Position numbers and translations under genes: made by a program. Below the pieces are notes generated by a model. The model was not told the DNA's origin, made no database searches, and was given only the letters and a program-made list of their open reading frames with translations. A DNA stretch of 64,000 bases from Chimonanthus salicifolius (lineage: Eukaryota > Streptophyta > Magnoliopsida > Laurales > Calycanthaceae): assembly GCA_013350335.1 (NCBI GenBank), contig CM023541.1, positions 60,825,413-60,889,412 of the forward strand, given 5' to 3'. Below, piece by piece: positions 11,912-24,130 of the stretch; within the stretch, counting starts at the first letter, position 1; every line of letters begins with the position of its first letter.

Positions 11912-13602
11912 TCAACCCCTAGCTGCCAATACATCTAATTGCTTCACAGGACTGCTTGAAGAATCCTCCAAGTGATAAGTATTCTCCTCACTCCCCTTAG
12001 TGTAACAAGAATCCTCTCGCAACTGTGGTACTTCCGGAACAAAATTGCTCTTCAAGGCTACCTGATTCAGTTGCAGTAAAGCAAGCATGCTAACAGCAAT
12101 CAAAGCAGCATTTCCTAATACACCGCCCATACACTCCAATTTAAAAGACTTCTTAGCAATGTTAAAGCTGGAAATCAACATTTGCATCAGAATGTTTGGC
12201 TTTTTCCCCTCACGACCTTCCAAGTTCTCACCAGAATGACTTTTCGGTGTTTCAAAAGGGTTTCCTGGTTTGACAAAACGACTAGCATCATGTACGTCCC
12301 CAACAAATGCTAGGGCCTCCTCAATAACTTTGTACTTCTTACCATGGTGATCTGCTAAACACATTGCAAGTACAATACGACTTTGCTCTAACCTTGCAAT
12401 CGCAGCGTCTCTTTCAGCCCTCTGCTGTGATTGAACAGTCTGCAAGGAATAAAAGTGCATCCATTAGATATTACATATCATTGCAAGATGTGCTGGCCGA
12501 TGATGATGATGATGACGCAATAACTGCTAAGCTGCCCAGTTCTTTAAATCATGAACAAGACATTTAAATGATTTATGATAACCCAACCTCAAAAGATAAG
12601 TCATCAGAATCCCATGGAAGAGAAAAGAGTGTGAAATATCAAACATCATTAAAGGGGTAAGAATATAAGCTATCCATGAAGCTATAATAGAGAAGTAGAA
12701 CTAGAAAAGCAGACCTCAGATAAATTATAGATGGAACAAAAGTTTTGATGATATCTAATGAAGCTATGATTTAGTATAACTAAACATAAACTCAGAGCAT
12801 TTTTTAGAGCAAATATTATATTGTCTCAACATAACTTATCACTCACCATCCTCCAAGAATCATATTGTTTAAATTGATTCAAGCAATTGTACATTTCTAA
12901 AACTAAGGAAGTATATGAAAAATATAAAAATTGATTTCCACATGAAAGTGTTGTTCTGGGTTTCCAAAGCCCAGATGACTTCGATTATGGAATTTTTAGA
13001 TTCCATCTACTAAACCCAACCTGCCAAACACAGAAATGAAATTATAGAAATTCTTAAAATTTCATAACAGGCAGAATTGGCTAATTCTGGAACTTGGGAA
13101 ATTCACAAATTCTACTGGAATTTTGTACCAAACAGGCCATACACAATATAAAAAAAAAAAAGTTGCATTCTTGGAAATTGCATCCAGATCATCAAACAAG
13201 AGGCGTTGAAAACGGGATTACAATTCACAAATTTCAGAACCCAACTTCAAAAACAAAAGTAGAGGAAAAGGCGAGGAATTAGAATACATGGAAGAATTCG
13301 AGCTGGTCTTCGAGGTTCTCGAGGGCAGTGCGGATGGAGTTGAGGCTCCTGGCCTCAGCAATGGCGTCGTCGTCGTTGTCACAATAGGGGCGGAAATCCT
13401 TGGCGAATACAAAGCCAGCTCCAGATGGGGATTTGGAAATGGATTTCTGGGGTTGATTATTACTATTATTATTGAGAGGGGATTTAATGGAATTGAGGAA
13501 ATGGGACCTAGAGATGATGTGGATGGCATCGCTGAGCTTGTCGTGAAGATCCCATATCTTCTCCAACACCGCCTCCATTTCCTCCACCTCCATTTCCCAC
13601 AT
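11912..13602 (-). CDS. PDV1: Plastid division protein PDV1
   Basis: Two exons on the minus strand, 13602-13288 and 12439-11912, encode 280 residues (Arabidopsis PDV1 has about 272, from memory). PDV1 sits in the outer chloroplast envelope and recruits DRP5B to the division ring; its C-terminal tail meets PARC6 in the intermembrane space. Seen here: an N-terminal block MEAVLEKIWDLHDKLSD typical of PDV1, an ...IRTALENLEDQLEFFH segment just before the intron, the coiled-coil segment RLEQSRIVLAMCLADHHG, one membrane span at about residues 210-229 (MGGVLGNAALIAVSMLALL), and a final ...LAARG with the conserved last glycine. The start at 13602 was chosen because MWEMEVEE matches the family N-terminus; the longer upstream open frame is serine/leucine-rich leader sequence. 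The intron (13287-12440) has GT-AG ends. The gene looks intact. Confidence 0.95.
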
Positions 13603-14044
13603 CTCTTCTTTCACCAACAACAGAAACAACGACAGCAACAAGAAGGAAGAAGAAGAAATTGAGGAAGGAAAAGGAGAAAAAGAAAGTTGAGAGGAAAGGT
13701 AAAGAGACGAGAAGGCCAAAGAAGGGTTTTGCGTTGGCGATATTCGTGATGTCTTGTGGAAGAAGATCAACTTCCAATATTTATGGGACGGCGTATTTTA
13801 AAAATAAAACACGTAGTTCTTCTTTCGCCAGGTCCTTCGATTAATACGGAGAAATATAGTAGAAAAAATTTTAAAAAGGATTTTTTAAGAATTTATAAAA
13901 TACAGCTTCCATATTTAATCAAACTAATTTTAGATCAATTGTCTCAATCTATCTCAATTTTAGATAAATTAAATTTGATTTATCTAAGATTAAATAAATT
14001 GCACGGTGGGTACAATATTTGACTAGTAAGGGAGCATCATATGC

Positions 14045-14210
14045 ACCCAACACTATCTAACTCAACTACTTACTTCTTGTCTTAGGAAATAGGAAGTCAC
14101 TAGTTTGAATCTTAGCGGCATTAACTGGGGGCGTCTTGTGTGCGTGTAGGGCATCCTCCTAAAGAATTTTAGAATGGTTGTTGCCATAGGTGTAAGTAGG
14201 GGTGGGGTCT
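14045..14210 (+). mobile_element. tRNA-derived SINE remnant
   Basis: A degenerate pol III promoter is visible. A B-box-like word AGTTTGAATCT lies at about 14102, about 50 bp after an A-box-like stretch (TAACTCAACTACTTA). It is followed by a GGGGGCGTCTTGTGTGCGTG segment. The layout matches plant tRNA-derived SINEs. No clean target duplication was found. Confidence 0.5.
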
Positions 14211-15213
14211 CGAATTTTCCCTTGGCTGCATTTGATAACTCAAAAATTATTCCCAATGAGGGCAAAATTTCAAAAAATTACACATTTTATCACCTTTTTT
14301 GAACATCTCATTTAAGCTTGGGGTATTAAAGGATGACTCAAGGATGGCTCCTGTAAAATTACCCTTCGTTCAAACGGAGCCTTGCTCGCAAAAAAAAAAA
14401 GTGGGCTTCAAATGTGACTCTTGCACCTATGTATATAATATTCGCTAGCTTCACTCATTTAATCATACGTCATATTCAATTTACAGAAAAATTTAAAAAT
14501 AACTAAAATGTCAATTCTTTTAACTTTTTATATTTATCCTGACATTATTATATCTCTACTATGTAGACTTTCTATTTTTTTTTTTTATTGTGATCAACAC
14601 CGTTGTGTAGAGTATACCTCATATAAGGTTTGTTTTCTCTCTTCCAGTAACAGTGAAGAAATTAAAAATTCAAAGTTTTCAAATATCAAAGAGAACAACT
14701 GTAAAAAAAATTAGGAAGAACTTAAGGCATGGTTTTTTTTAAAAAAACGAAAGCTCAAATTACAGATTTTTATAAATTAATTATGATTTATAATTAATAT
14801 ATTTTAATGAGATTTTTTATTTTAACAACTTTTTAGCTTTACTTAAATTAAAGTAAGAATGTCTTTATTTATTTAATCTAATTAAATGTAGTGAATAATT
14901 GATAAAAGTTTTATTTCAGTCATTTAGTCTCCTCAATTTAAATCAAATAAATATATGATGAATGAGATTAATTCGTTTTAAATTTATATATAGAAAACTT
15001 TTTAATATTGTAACTTGTCATCACCAATAAGTATACAATTTAAAATTGAATAACGAAACATGTGAATCTGAAACTCAATTATGTATTTGTGTTAACTTAA
15101 CAGCGGATGGATTTTCAAAACCGGCCGGCGAGAAAATGAAGCTGTGGATGAAGAAACTACTGTGTTGGAAAGAGGATCGCTAGAATCTGATGGACGGTCA
15201 AGATCGCATCTGT

Positions 15214-15332
15214 ATCGGCCCACCAAGAAGCGCGAGTATCGGTTTTTAAAACCCTAAAGCCTAAACCCTCTCTCTCCAGTCTTTCCTCATTGACGAAGAT
15301 CGAGGTTTTCAGGATCGCCGGAAGAAACTGGC
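15214..15332 (+). promoter_or_regulatory. Site II and telo-box promoter of the CHCH gene
   Basis: A GGCCCA word (site II core, 15217-15222) lies about 115 bp upstream of the ATG, and the telo-box AAACCCTAA follows at 15249-15257 with a second AAACCC nearby and a CT-rich leader. Site II with a telo-box is a known combination in plant genes for ribosomal and mitochondrial proteins, which fits the predicted product. The transcription start itself is not visible. Confidence 0.6.
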
Positions 15333-17999
15333 ATGGAGAAATCTCAGCCGCAGATGTTGTGCGCAGAAGAAGCTCTTGATCTTCTGAATTGCGTTGTAGA
15401 CTCCAATTTCGATCAGGAAAAGTGCCTTCGCCTACAGAATTCCTTGCGCAAATGCGTCCTCCAAAAGGTCGGTGCTTTCATTGCTATTCTAATATCTGGA
15501 TACTTCCTATAATTACGCTCTTAATCAAATTTCCGTGTTCGATGATCTTTCCTGTATTGCCTATTAGATTTTATTTAGTTTTGGTAACATGAAATGCTTA
15601 CCAGAAACTGACATATTTCTTTTAGTTCCCATGTTAGAATGGCAAATCGTATGTCCATGTTTGGATGCTTTGAAAGGAATATATTTTACTGGAAAATAAT
15701 TCTTTTTAACCAAATGTTGATGAAGTTTTAAAAAAAAAATGTTTTTATTATCAGAAAATACTGTCGATTCCATGCATCCAAACAGAGTCATAATGGTGTG
15801 TTCCATTTCTGGTGAGGGAGTAGTAGTGGAGAATGTATGACAATTTCTTGGATGGGAATTGAGGAAGGAGAGAGTGATATTCATAGGCTTGCCTTGACCT
15901 TGTAACATGCATTAGAGATGAAAATCAAAGGGTCTTAGTGAGAAAATGGAAGATAATGGTAGATGGAAGATGTATTTAAAAGATTTGATAAATAGAGTGC
16001 GCTAGACAGAAGTAGATCGTGAGACAATTCATCAAGGGATGATTGAGTAAACCTATGAGACATGAGCTATCCCTAGGAGAGCTTGGAAAATAGGTGATGC
16101 TATAGGCAACTTGTGTTGGGAAGATGAGGCCATCCTAATCTGTACGTGAATTAATATGAGAAAACACCAATAATTACACCACAAGAGAATCTAAAATCAA
16201 AATAAAAATAGCAAGCCAGTGAACCATGAAACGAAATTGGGTATTGATAGAAGCACCCAATCTTTTTGATATTTAGAGGCACCCCATATTAAAATGACTA
16301 GAATATCCTCCCTTGCTAATGGTGTCTCATTCTTCCATCTCTTTTTTTTTTGTCGTGCAACTCTTCTTTCTTCCCTTTTTTTATTTTATTTTTTACATTA
16401 CTCTCTAAGAAAGGCCAATTTAGTTTCATTTTCTTTCTTCCACTTCGCTCCAACCTCTCTTTCATTGACAATGAAGACATGAGTATCAATAAATTTATTG
16501 ATTTGCTAAAAATCATGTGTTAGTTATTTATATAATTTGATATAAGGAAAGAATTAGTGAACTATTTTTTTTTTATCCCAACTGTTAGGACCGTGGCCCC
16601 CCTTCATGATCCACACGTGTGATATTGTCCGCTTTGCCAACTAATCCAGCTCCCCTCACCCCCGCAAGGTCGTTTGGGCACAACGCAGTGTGAGCTCACA
16701 GTTTTCAAAACGTGTCACACTAGATAAAGGAGGCAACCCCTCATAAGCACCCAAGCCTTGCACCTCCTAGGCAATGTGAGTCTTTTTTATCTACTCCCTA
16801 TTGTGACACAAGTGGCCCTTTTTGTGAGGTTGTGGCGATCAGTCCATTGGGACGGTTAGTCCCTACGGGCCTAAGGGTAACACTAGCGGAGGTCCCCCAC
16901 ACACTAGCGCTGGATTGCTGGGCCCCATAACCCAACACTAACATCCAATTTTTAATTTTAGATGAGATGACTATAAACAACAAATAAAAGTCATTAGCTA
17001 TAGATTTTCAATCAGCAAATAGTTTATTGAATTTTGGATTCTATTAATTTAATAATTTGAGTGTGTATTTTATTTAAGTAAACAATTGTATTTTAGAAAG
17101 GAAAAGGCAAGGGATATCGAGTGTGGTTCATCTGCCCGATGTCAAGCATGGGCAATATTGTGCAAGTAGGGCTGTGAGGCCCACTTGGGTAGAATTCAAG
17201 GGGTGGGGTTGAGTCCATTTCAAAGCTATTTCTTGGATAATGCTTCTTATAAGAAATCAAGTCCATTGAATAATTCGAGCCATTGGTGAAGGAAAACTGT
17301 CAAGTAATAAATAAATAAATAAATAATGGGGGCAGATTTGTATTGATTTCAAGACAACAGTTAGATGAACTATGAATGGGTTCAAATTGGGTACGGATCA
17401 AATTCACGGGGTAGGATACCTTTTGAGGAGGGTTTGGGATGTGAGTGGGGCTCAGGAGGGTCCTAGAATGGATTTATTGCCCATTAGACAACAACATAAA
17501 TGGGTGACTGTTAAAACCATGTATAGAATAAGAGTTTCATTAATATTGGCGTGGAAACAATGGAAATGGGAGAATGGGTGACATTAAGTGAAGAAAGATT
17601 TGTCATTTCGACAAGGGTTGCCTCTAAATATCAAAAAGAGGGGTTGCCTCTATCATCACCCACAAAATTTTATGTGAAAAATCCTTTAATGTGAAGCTAA
17701 AACCACAAGGCAAATTTGAGAGAGCATCCACTAATAATAAAGAGAAAATATTTTTGTCTCAAGTATCCCGAACTTGAGGATTTATGAAAAATATAAAGTT
17801 ACCTCTTGATGCCTTCAAAAGACCCACTTTCACTCCCCTCCCAAAAAAACCCACTTTCATCTCATCTACAATGCTTTCTTGTAGAGAGTGAGAAATCTGA
17901 TCCGAAAGAGTTACCTGCTGAGGTGAAACCTAATTCGAGCCATTGGTGAAGGAAAACTGTCAAGTAATACCTTTTTGACATTTGGATGGAGCATTAAAG

Positions 18000-18053
<54 letters not shown>

Positions 18054-19409
18054 ATCCTTAAAGAAGAAAACTTCAAACCATGGATGGGCTTGCTGCCCAC
18101 CACCACATGGGCTGGAACAGCCATGCACAACAACTTGCAACTATTGAAGTATATTTTTGATGCATGACTAGGATAATGGATGTTTAGGGCATTAAACAGG
18201 ACAGTTTGCCAAAATCTAATATGGGTTCTACTTATAAAGGGAAAGTAGTACTCAAAGAGTCTTACCTATTATATGCCTAGTGGGGCCCAGCTTGGCAGTG
18301 GGTTGGACCAACCTAGTATGGGATAGGCTTAAAGGACTCACTTCGTGTTTCATCAGCTTTTGGAGCTTTTGATGTATTGGTCAAGTACTTGATATTTGGT
18401 ATTAGATTAGGGAGCTTGTCTTGTGTTCGAATCTTGGAGGTGGCAACCTATGGAAAGGGTTACTCGGTGCTAGAGTGGAAGCTCTACACAAGTGGAAAGG
18501 GCTCTTGGTCTAGAGTGAGTGTTGCTTACAGTGGGCCGGCAAGACCAACACAGAACCTTGGTGGTCTTTATGTGCCTGGTGGAGCCCAGCTTGAGTATGG
18601 GCATCAGGTTAGACCAACCTAGTATGGGATAGGTTCAAGAGCCTGACTTTCTATTTCCTACAATTATGTATCTTTTGGCCTATTACTCAGGTACCTAACA
18701 CTATCCTGTGCAGATGAGATAAGGGCGTTCATGATGATGATGAAAATCATAAAGGTCATCTAAGTAGCTTGAAGCTAAATTTTGAGGCTACTTGACACAT
18801 CTGCATTTTGTCTTGATTGGCCATGTAAACCATATAAAACAATTTGCCAAGACCAAACATGAGTTTTATTGCAAAGGGAAAGAATGACTTGAAAAGCTCC
18901 TATAAATAGCTTTGACGATGTTGGTTGTGCTAAAGATCCAACTAATTGCTTGAACCTCAATTTTGGCAACTTACATAGCCGCTTCTTTTGTTGGTTGACT
19001 ATGTATACTTGTCATAAAGATAAAGATCTTTGTTGTTGGTGTAGTGAGCACTTACAATGTTTATCTATTACATAGTGTAATACTGTTTAAATAGTGGCAA
19101 TAGCCTACACAAGATTATATTTTTACCAGTTTTCTGGGGCTCACCTGGGTTAATCATCAAACGCGGGGAAGGGTAGTTTAGGAAGACCCATTGGATTGAT
19201 TCAACTAGTTGATAATCTAACAGCTGTATTTTTCTCTGCTTATAATATAACAATGTACTACATTTTTTGCTTTTTCTTGTTCATATCTTATATGTTTCTC
19301 CCCTTAAAATTGTTTCTTAATTCCCTTGTTCCTACAGAAAGTGAAGAAGTTCACATTGGCAGAAACCAATCATACTGAAACAGGTTCAAATGACAAGGAG
19401 AAGCGATGA
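15333..19409 (+). CDS. Twin CX9C (CHCH) small mitochondrial protein
   Basis: Exon 1 (15333-15467, 45 codons) and exon 2 (19338-19409, 23 codons plus stop) join in phase 0 at a GT-AG intron to give 68 residues. Cysteines at 10, 20, 31 and 41 form two exact CX9C motifs, the hallmark of CHCH proteins, which are oxidised by the Mia40 pathway and kept in the mitochondrial intermembrane space. Such small proteins often assist cytochrome c oxidase assembly (Cox19/Cox23/CMC types), but the subfamily is not assigned here. The tail KVKKFTLAE after the second helix is basic, then polar. No targeting presequence is expected or seen. The intron is nearly 3.9 kb, more than 50 times exon 2, and is full of repeats. 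Exon 2 is supported by the preserved frame, the splice sites and a family-like KKVKKF continuation. Confidence 0.85.
16585..16935. mobile_element. Dispersed repeat with the ATTGTCCGCTTTG word
   Basis: This GC-richer block within the CHCH intron contains GTGATATTGTCCGCTTTG, a stretch rich in CCCC/GGCC, and a CCTAGGCAATGTGAG segment. From memory this combination belongs to a family widespread in plant genomes, probably LTR-related. No coding capacity and no clear boundaries are visible. Confidence 0.45.
17271..17969. repeat. Perfect 39-bp direct repeat 660 bp apart
   Basis: The 39 bases at 17271-17309 recur without a mismatch at 17931-17969. They begin TAATTCGAGCCATTGG and end CAAGTAATA. The first copy runs into four AAATs, the second into CCTTTTTG. 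The DNA between them has no recognisable gene. Both copies lie in the CHCH intron. Confidence 0.9.
18005..18052. repeat. (CT)24 microsatellite
   Basis: An uninterrupted run of 24 CT dinucleotides in the CHCH intron. Confidence 0.98.
18262..18655. repeat. Duplicated segment in the CHCH intron, possible SINE
   Basis: A ~85-bp segment around GACCAACCTAGTATGGGATA occurs at about 18262-18350 and again, diverged, at about 18568-18650. Between them, TGTGTTCGAATCTTGG near 18420 looks like a pol III B box. The layout suggests tRNA-derived SINE material with a repeated tail; the call is tentative. Confidence 0.45.
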
Positions 19410-21745
19410 ATGCATTCAGCAAGAAATTATTGAAAGTTTTCACAGCATTTTGGTTCTCTGGTAATGATATAATTTGATTGAACCGCTTTGTTTTTCTCTG
19501 CCAGAGAGAGAACTTTAAGAAAAACAGGAAATTGAAAATTTTGCATTTCACATTTTGACACTGTCTGAGATGAGATTGTCTGATTGTAGCTGCAGAAAAA
19601 ATTCACACGGGTTTATATTTACCTGTTGAGCGAATTTAGTCCTGCTTTCAGAACAGGGGATTTCCTCTACTTTTTTGGACTGGGTGTATTGTATGTCTAG
19701 TTTGCCAAACGTGGAAATAACATAGAAATATTTTGCAATTGGGCTTGGTCTTACAAATATATGGATCTAGGTTTAGGTTTGAAAAAATTGGACCAATTCT
19801 GTCCAAGTTGTAGCCCTTGAGTGCCTTACAAATGACGGGCCCTGTCGAGGGTAGAAATAAGAAAGGCTCTCCAAGGAAAGGAATTTAAAACTGGATTTGG
19901 TTTCATTCCAAGTTTTTGGTATGGCTTGCAATAGTTTTGATAATTAACAAACTAGGGGTGCAAGTGGGTTTGAGTGAAAAAAAAACTGGATTCGCTTGAT
20001 CTGACCAAAAAATAATTATAGTCAGATCGATTCAGGGATTTAAAAAATGGTATCGGCTGATATATTGGCCGTTACATTTCTCTCTTTTTTTTATTTTTTT
20101 TTAATTAAAACAACCAATATTGGTGATATATATCGGATATTGGCTGATATGTAAAAGTATTAAAAATCAATAAATATTATTGTATCGGCTGATATTTAAA
20201 TCCTTGAGGTCAAACTTGACATGGTTGGGTTCTCGGGTTTGGTGGTTGTGTATCAGTTTTCAAAAGGTAAGTAATTCAAGGTTGAATTGATTTTAATTTT
20301 AATCCTTAATTTAGAGTGAGGTTAATAAAAATCCAATGTTACAGAGCCTCACTTGCAATCCTACCGAAAATGGCTATATTTAGTTTAGGCAGAGTTTTGA
20401 AAATAATAGACTAAGAAAGTTTAGGCCCATGGACCACGGCCCTTTATAATTTCAGATGCCTCCATTTAACGAGTAGTAATATATTGCCTCTTTAGAATAA
20501 AAACATGAAACTTGCTTTAGACGGGATTTCTTCTTATAAATTGGTGTGTTAGTCAAGAAACCGCTTTCAAAGTAGAGGTTTGTACACGTCCTTAGAAGTA
20601 GTTGGATGTCTTAAGAGATCCTGAACATTTTGATCATTAAAAAAGTCATCGTCACAAGAAAATCTCTAAAATATTCATTAAAATAAGTATAAATACTATT
20701 TCACATTTCACAATCTCTAAAATATTCATTAAAATAAGTATAAATACTATTTCACATTTCACATTCTTAATTTAATAGTAAATTCATTCAAGTTAATACC
20801 CATTTAATTCATCATCATCATTAATTAAAATCTAAAAATATATTTTATGCAATGATTTAAATTTGACGTTCAAAACCCAAAATAATGGATTGTGGCCTAG
20901 TTAATTGACAAGGATGTTGGTTCCATGAAGTTGTTCTTTCTAAGAATCGTATGGGAATCTTAAATTTCACTTTTTTTAAATATTAAATTTCTAAGAAATT
21001 TGTAAAATAAACATTATTTTTTTTTCTTTTTTTCTTGAGAAAATCATTAAAAAAATTGTGCAAACACATATTCCATTAATTTTTAAAACCATTTTAATTT
21101 CATACGAAATACTAATAAATCATGATTTCGACTGAAGACAACAAATTAAGTGGAATCTTAATCGAATATTTTGTCTATTTTGAAGGCTTGAGTTGGTTTT
21201 GCTAAATTATCTAATAAAAGTCATTTTTTAATAAACACAATCTATCACCTGTGATTTAATTTTTTGAAGACAAGAATGTCTATCCAGTATACACTCGTTT
21301 GTCTGTCATGCAACATATTACTCTGTTTATGCATTAAAATTTGTACACGTGCCATTTCCACCATCATTTAATGCAGCAAAACGTGCAGCAAAGTGGCTAG
21401 GCCTAAAAGGTCAGCTCCATTGAGTGGTCGTTAGTCAGTTTTCTTTTAAAAAAAGTTACAGTTTTTTTAATGTAATTTATGTTATTCTGTTTAAAAAAAA
21501 TTAACGCGATTTTACTTATTTTTCTTTTCTTTTACTCTTTGAAACTATTCATGCAATAATGTATAGATATCTTGATTGCTAGACAATTCAGTTTATTAAT
21601 TGTTTGTGAATGTTTTCGACTCTTTTTTTCCTTCTAAATGATGAAATTTTTCTCTTAAAGACTCATACGAAGATACATTTGAGAATGCTGGAACTTCAAA
21701 CTTTCTCTTCACCAACAAAGGAAGATCACCCACATTCAAAATATG
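19410..21745. other. Intergenic DNA right of the CHCH gene
   Basis: Presumed CHCH 3' end, then AT-rich DNA without supported genes. Near 20040-20205 there is a cluster of TATCGGCTGATAT and related words of the family also seen near 1313, 33870 and 52277. Confidence 0.5.
20661..20762. repeat. Exact tandem duplication of 51 bp
   Basis: The unit that starts AATCTCTAAAATATTCATTA occupies 20661-20711 and is repeated without change at 20712-20762. The lack of divergence points to a young duplication or to strong copying pressure. Confidence 0.9.
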
Positions 21746-23910
21746 TTTTTTTTTTTTTAAACACTTAAGATTAGACTTCCATTAGGAACAAAGAAAATAG
21801 TACAAGAAAAAGAAAAAGAAAAAAGAGGGAGGGAGCTCATGAGGAATAGACCCTCCATCCAAAAAGAAGAACAATAATCCAACAAAAATAAGAAATAACC
21901 CCACTAGAAAGCCCAAAAGGGAAGCCGCTAACTGCCCGGGGTAAAGAAGGTGCCACGAGTAGCCCCTTCAACGCCATTTTTGGCAAGGAAGTCCGCCACT
22001 CCATTTGCTAACCTACTAATTTGGGAAAATGATACATCCAAGCCCAACGTTAATTCCTTAATCTCCCTAACTAAGGTGACTAATCTTCAAGGGGGTCTTT
22101 TCAGACCAGTGGCCAATTTTAAAGCGTTGGATGAGTCACTTTCAATGATTAATTTCACCCCCCTAAGTAAACTCCTAAGGATAGAGCTCTCCGAATGTTA
22201 AGAAGTTTCGCCTCATTAGACTCTTTGACCCCAACAGACTCCGAGAACGCAATGCAGGTGATACCCAAACGATTTCTAAGTGCGCTCCCAATCCCAGCCG
22301 GTCCAGGTTTACCTTTAAAAGATCCATCAACGTTGAACTTCCAAAAGCCAACAGGTGGAGGATTCCAATCCACCTGCGGTTTACCTCGCTTGAGGGCAAG
22401 ACCGAAACAACCATCCAGAGATAAACACAAATCCTCAAATTTAAATTCCTTAAATACTTTGTTCGCATAGAGCCATGAGTGTAATCTCCATTTTGCCTTA
22501 TCAAAAAGCTCGTCTAATTCCACCCTACTACCCTCGAAGACTCTAGAGTTCCTCTCTCTCCAAATAGACCACACAACTACGGCCGGTATAGTATTCCACA
22601 TAATTTTCTTCCGGATATGCAAACAGGCCAAGGACCAAGACTCCAACAAACCTTCCCACGATCCAGGGCTGACCCATGATACTCCCAACAGGTTTACAAA
22701 GCCACTCCATAATCTCCAGGCCACTGGACATAAAACGTAGAGGTGGTCTAAAGATTCATCAACCGAATTACAAAGTGGACACAACGTTTCAGCGTTGGAA
22801 CCTAAATTACCTCTTCGGCTAAGCTCCAAACTAGTCAGGATCCTTCTTTTAACACTGCACCAGGTGAACAACTGGACTCTAGGAGGGGCCATATTGTTCC
22901 AAACAAAGGCCTGAGGAACTATAGAACCTTCCTCACGCAGGTAAGAAAGCTCGACAGAGATTTGACCTAGAAAACCCCGGACGAATTCCCCATCCACACC
23001 CACTCATCCCCACTCTCCACATCCAGCTTGTACTCACCCAATTTCGCCTTCAGGTCATTTAAAGAGTCAATATCAAAATTTCGGCGATCTCTCCTAAAAT
23101 CAAAGCTCCAAGCATTTCCCCACCTATTCACCTTGGCCAAATCTTGAACTAAAGCTTGTTTATTCCTGGATGCCCTATACAGTCTAGGAAAATCCTCTTT
23201 CAAAGGCCGATCCCCCAACCAAAGATCATCCCAAAAGTAAGTGCGGTCCCTTTACCGACCAAGAGATGAAGATTGCTTCAAAATAATCTACCAACCTCAG
23301 ACCCACCTTGGCACACATTCCACCAATCTTTTAACACCCTCGATCCGAACTGATTCACATCCTCTCCCAAAGCCCACCCATTCGCATTTACTAAGCCATA
23401 TTTGGCAATAGTAAACGAACCCATAAAGCGTTCCTTTCTGAGCCAAATCGCCAGCCCCACTTACACAACAAGGCCTCGTTCGCCACTCTAATAGGGACAA
23501 AACCTAACCCCCCTTTATGCTTTGGTTTCGTAACCTCAAACCATGCCACCAAATGAACCTTCCTCTTCCCCTCATGATCGCCCCATAAAAAGCGCCGAAA
23601 CAGTTTCTCCATTGCATTGGCCACTGCTATAGGAATCTTAAAAAGGGACAAGAAATACGTTGGCACATTAACCAGAACGGACTTGAGTAGCCCTCCCAAA
23701 GATAAATATTTCTTGCCCCAGCCGACCAATCACCTCTCAATTTTCTCTAAAACTTGGGACCATAAACTTTTGACCCTAGGGTTACCCCCTATCGGCAGCC
23801 CAAGGTACAAAGAATGTAGTTTCCCGATCCCACATCCGACTTCACTAGCCCAATCTCAAACCACTGAATCCTCCATGCCTACCCCATTCAAAGTTACAAA
23901 TTTTGAAGAT
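21746..23910 (-). mobile_element. 5'-truncated LINE (non-LTR retrotransposon)
   Basis: Read on the minus strand from about 23910 to 21746, this encodes the C-terminal part of a plant LINE polyprotein. The order is: end of reverse transcriptase (LYLGLPIGG, then WGKKYLSLGGLLKSVLVNVPTY near 23729), the connecting region, a zinc-binding zf-RVT domain (CPLCNSVDESLDHL...C near 22760), and RNase H (FNVDGSFKG, ESNEAKLLNIRRAL, then ANGVADFLAKNG in another frame near 21990). Frame breaks near 22180, 23000 and 23220-23390 make it dead. The 3' end carries a 13-base A tail, seen as T at 21746-21758. The 5' end stops inside the reverse transcriptase, as is usual for incomplete LINE insertions. The words flanking it share only CATTCAAA, so no firm target duplication is claimed. 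Confidence 0.9.
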
Positions 23911-24130
23911 TAAAAATTAATTTAAATTTTATCAAATTTTAGTGAACTTAAAAAGCATTACTTCATTAATTCAATTAATATAATTTTTAGTAGACATTTT
24001 GAGGACATGATTGATTCTCTCAAGTTAAAAGATAATTTTTTTTCATCCGAACCCCATGTGAATCCCACCTTTGACCTCCCCCACTAAACCAATTGTATCC
24101 ATACATAATTTGAATCCATTTGGGTTTACA

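Larger units (their letters stand above)
13603..15332. other. Intergenic DNA between PDV1 and the CHCH gene
   Basis: The PDV1 leader and promoter lie at the left, a SINE remnant in the middle, and the CHCH promoter at the right. The remaining ORFs in both directions are short and without domains. Confidence 0.5.

Noticed and set aside
13218..13844. Several ORFs over the PDV1 first exon
   Set aside because: All are frame or strand shadows of PDV1 exon 1 and its leader.
18005..18052. The CT run as part of a coding exon (Leu/Ser repeats)
   Set aside because: It is a microsatellite inside the CHCH intron; the open frame comes from the repeat itself.
22155..23003. A 282-codon open frame that could be taken for an RNase H gene
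   Set aside because: It is part of a truncated LINE whose neighbouring domains lie in other frames.
21715..23915. CATTCAAA at both ends of the LINE as a target duplication
   Set aside because: Only 8 bases agree and they do not sit exactly at both borders.
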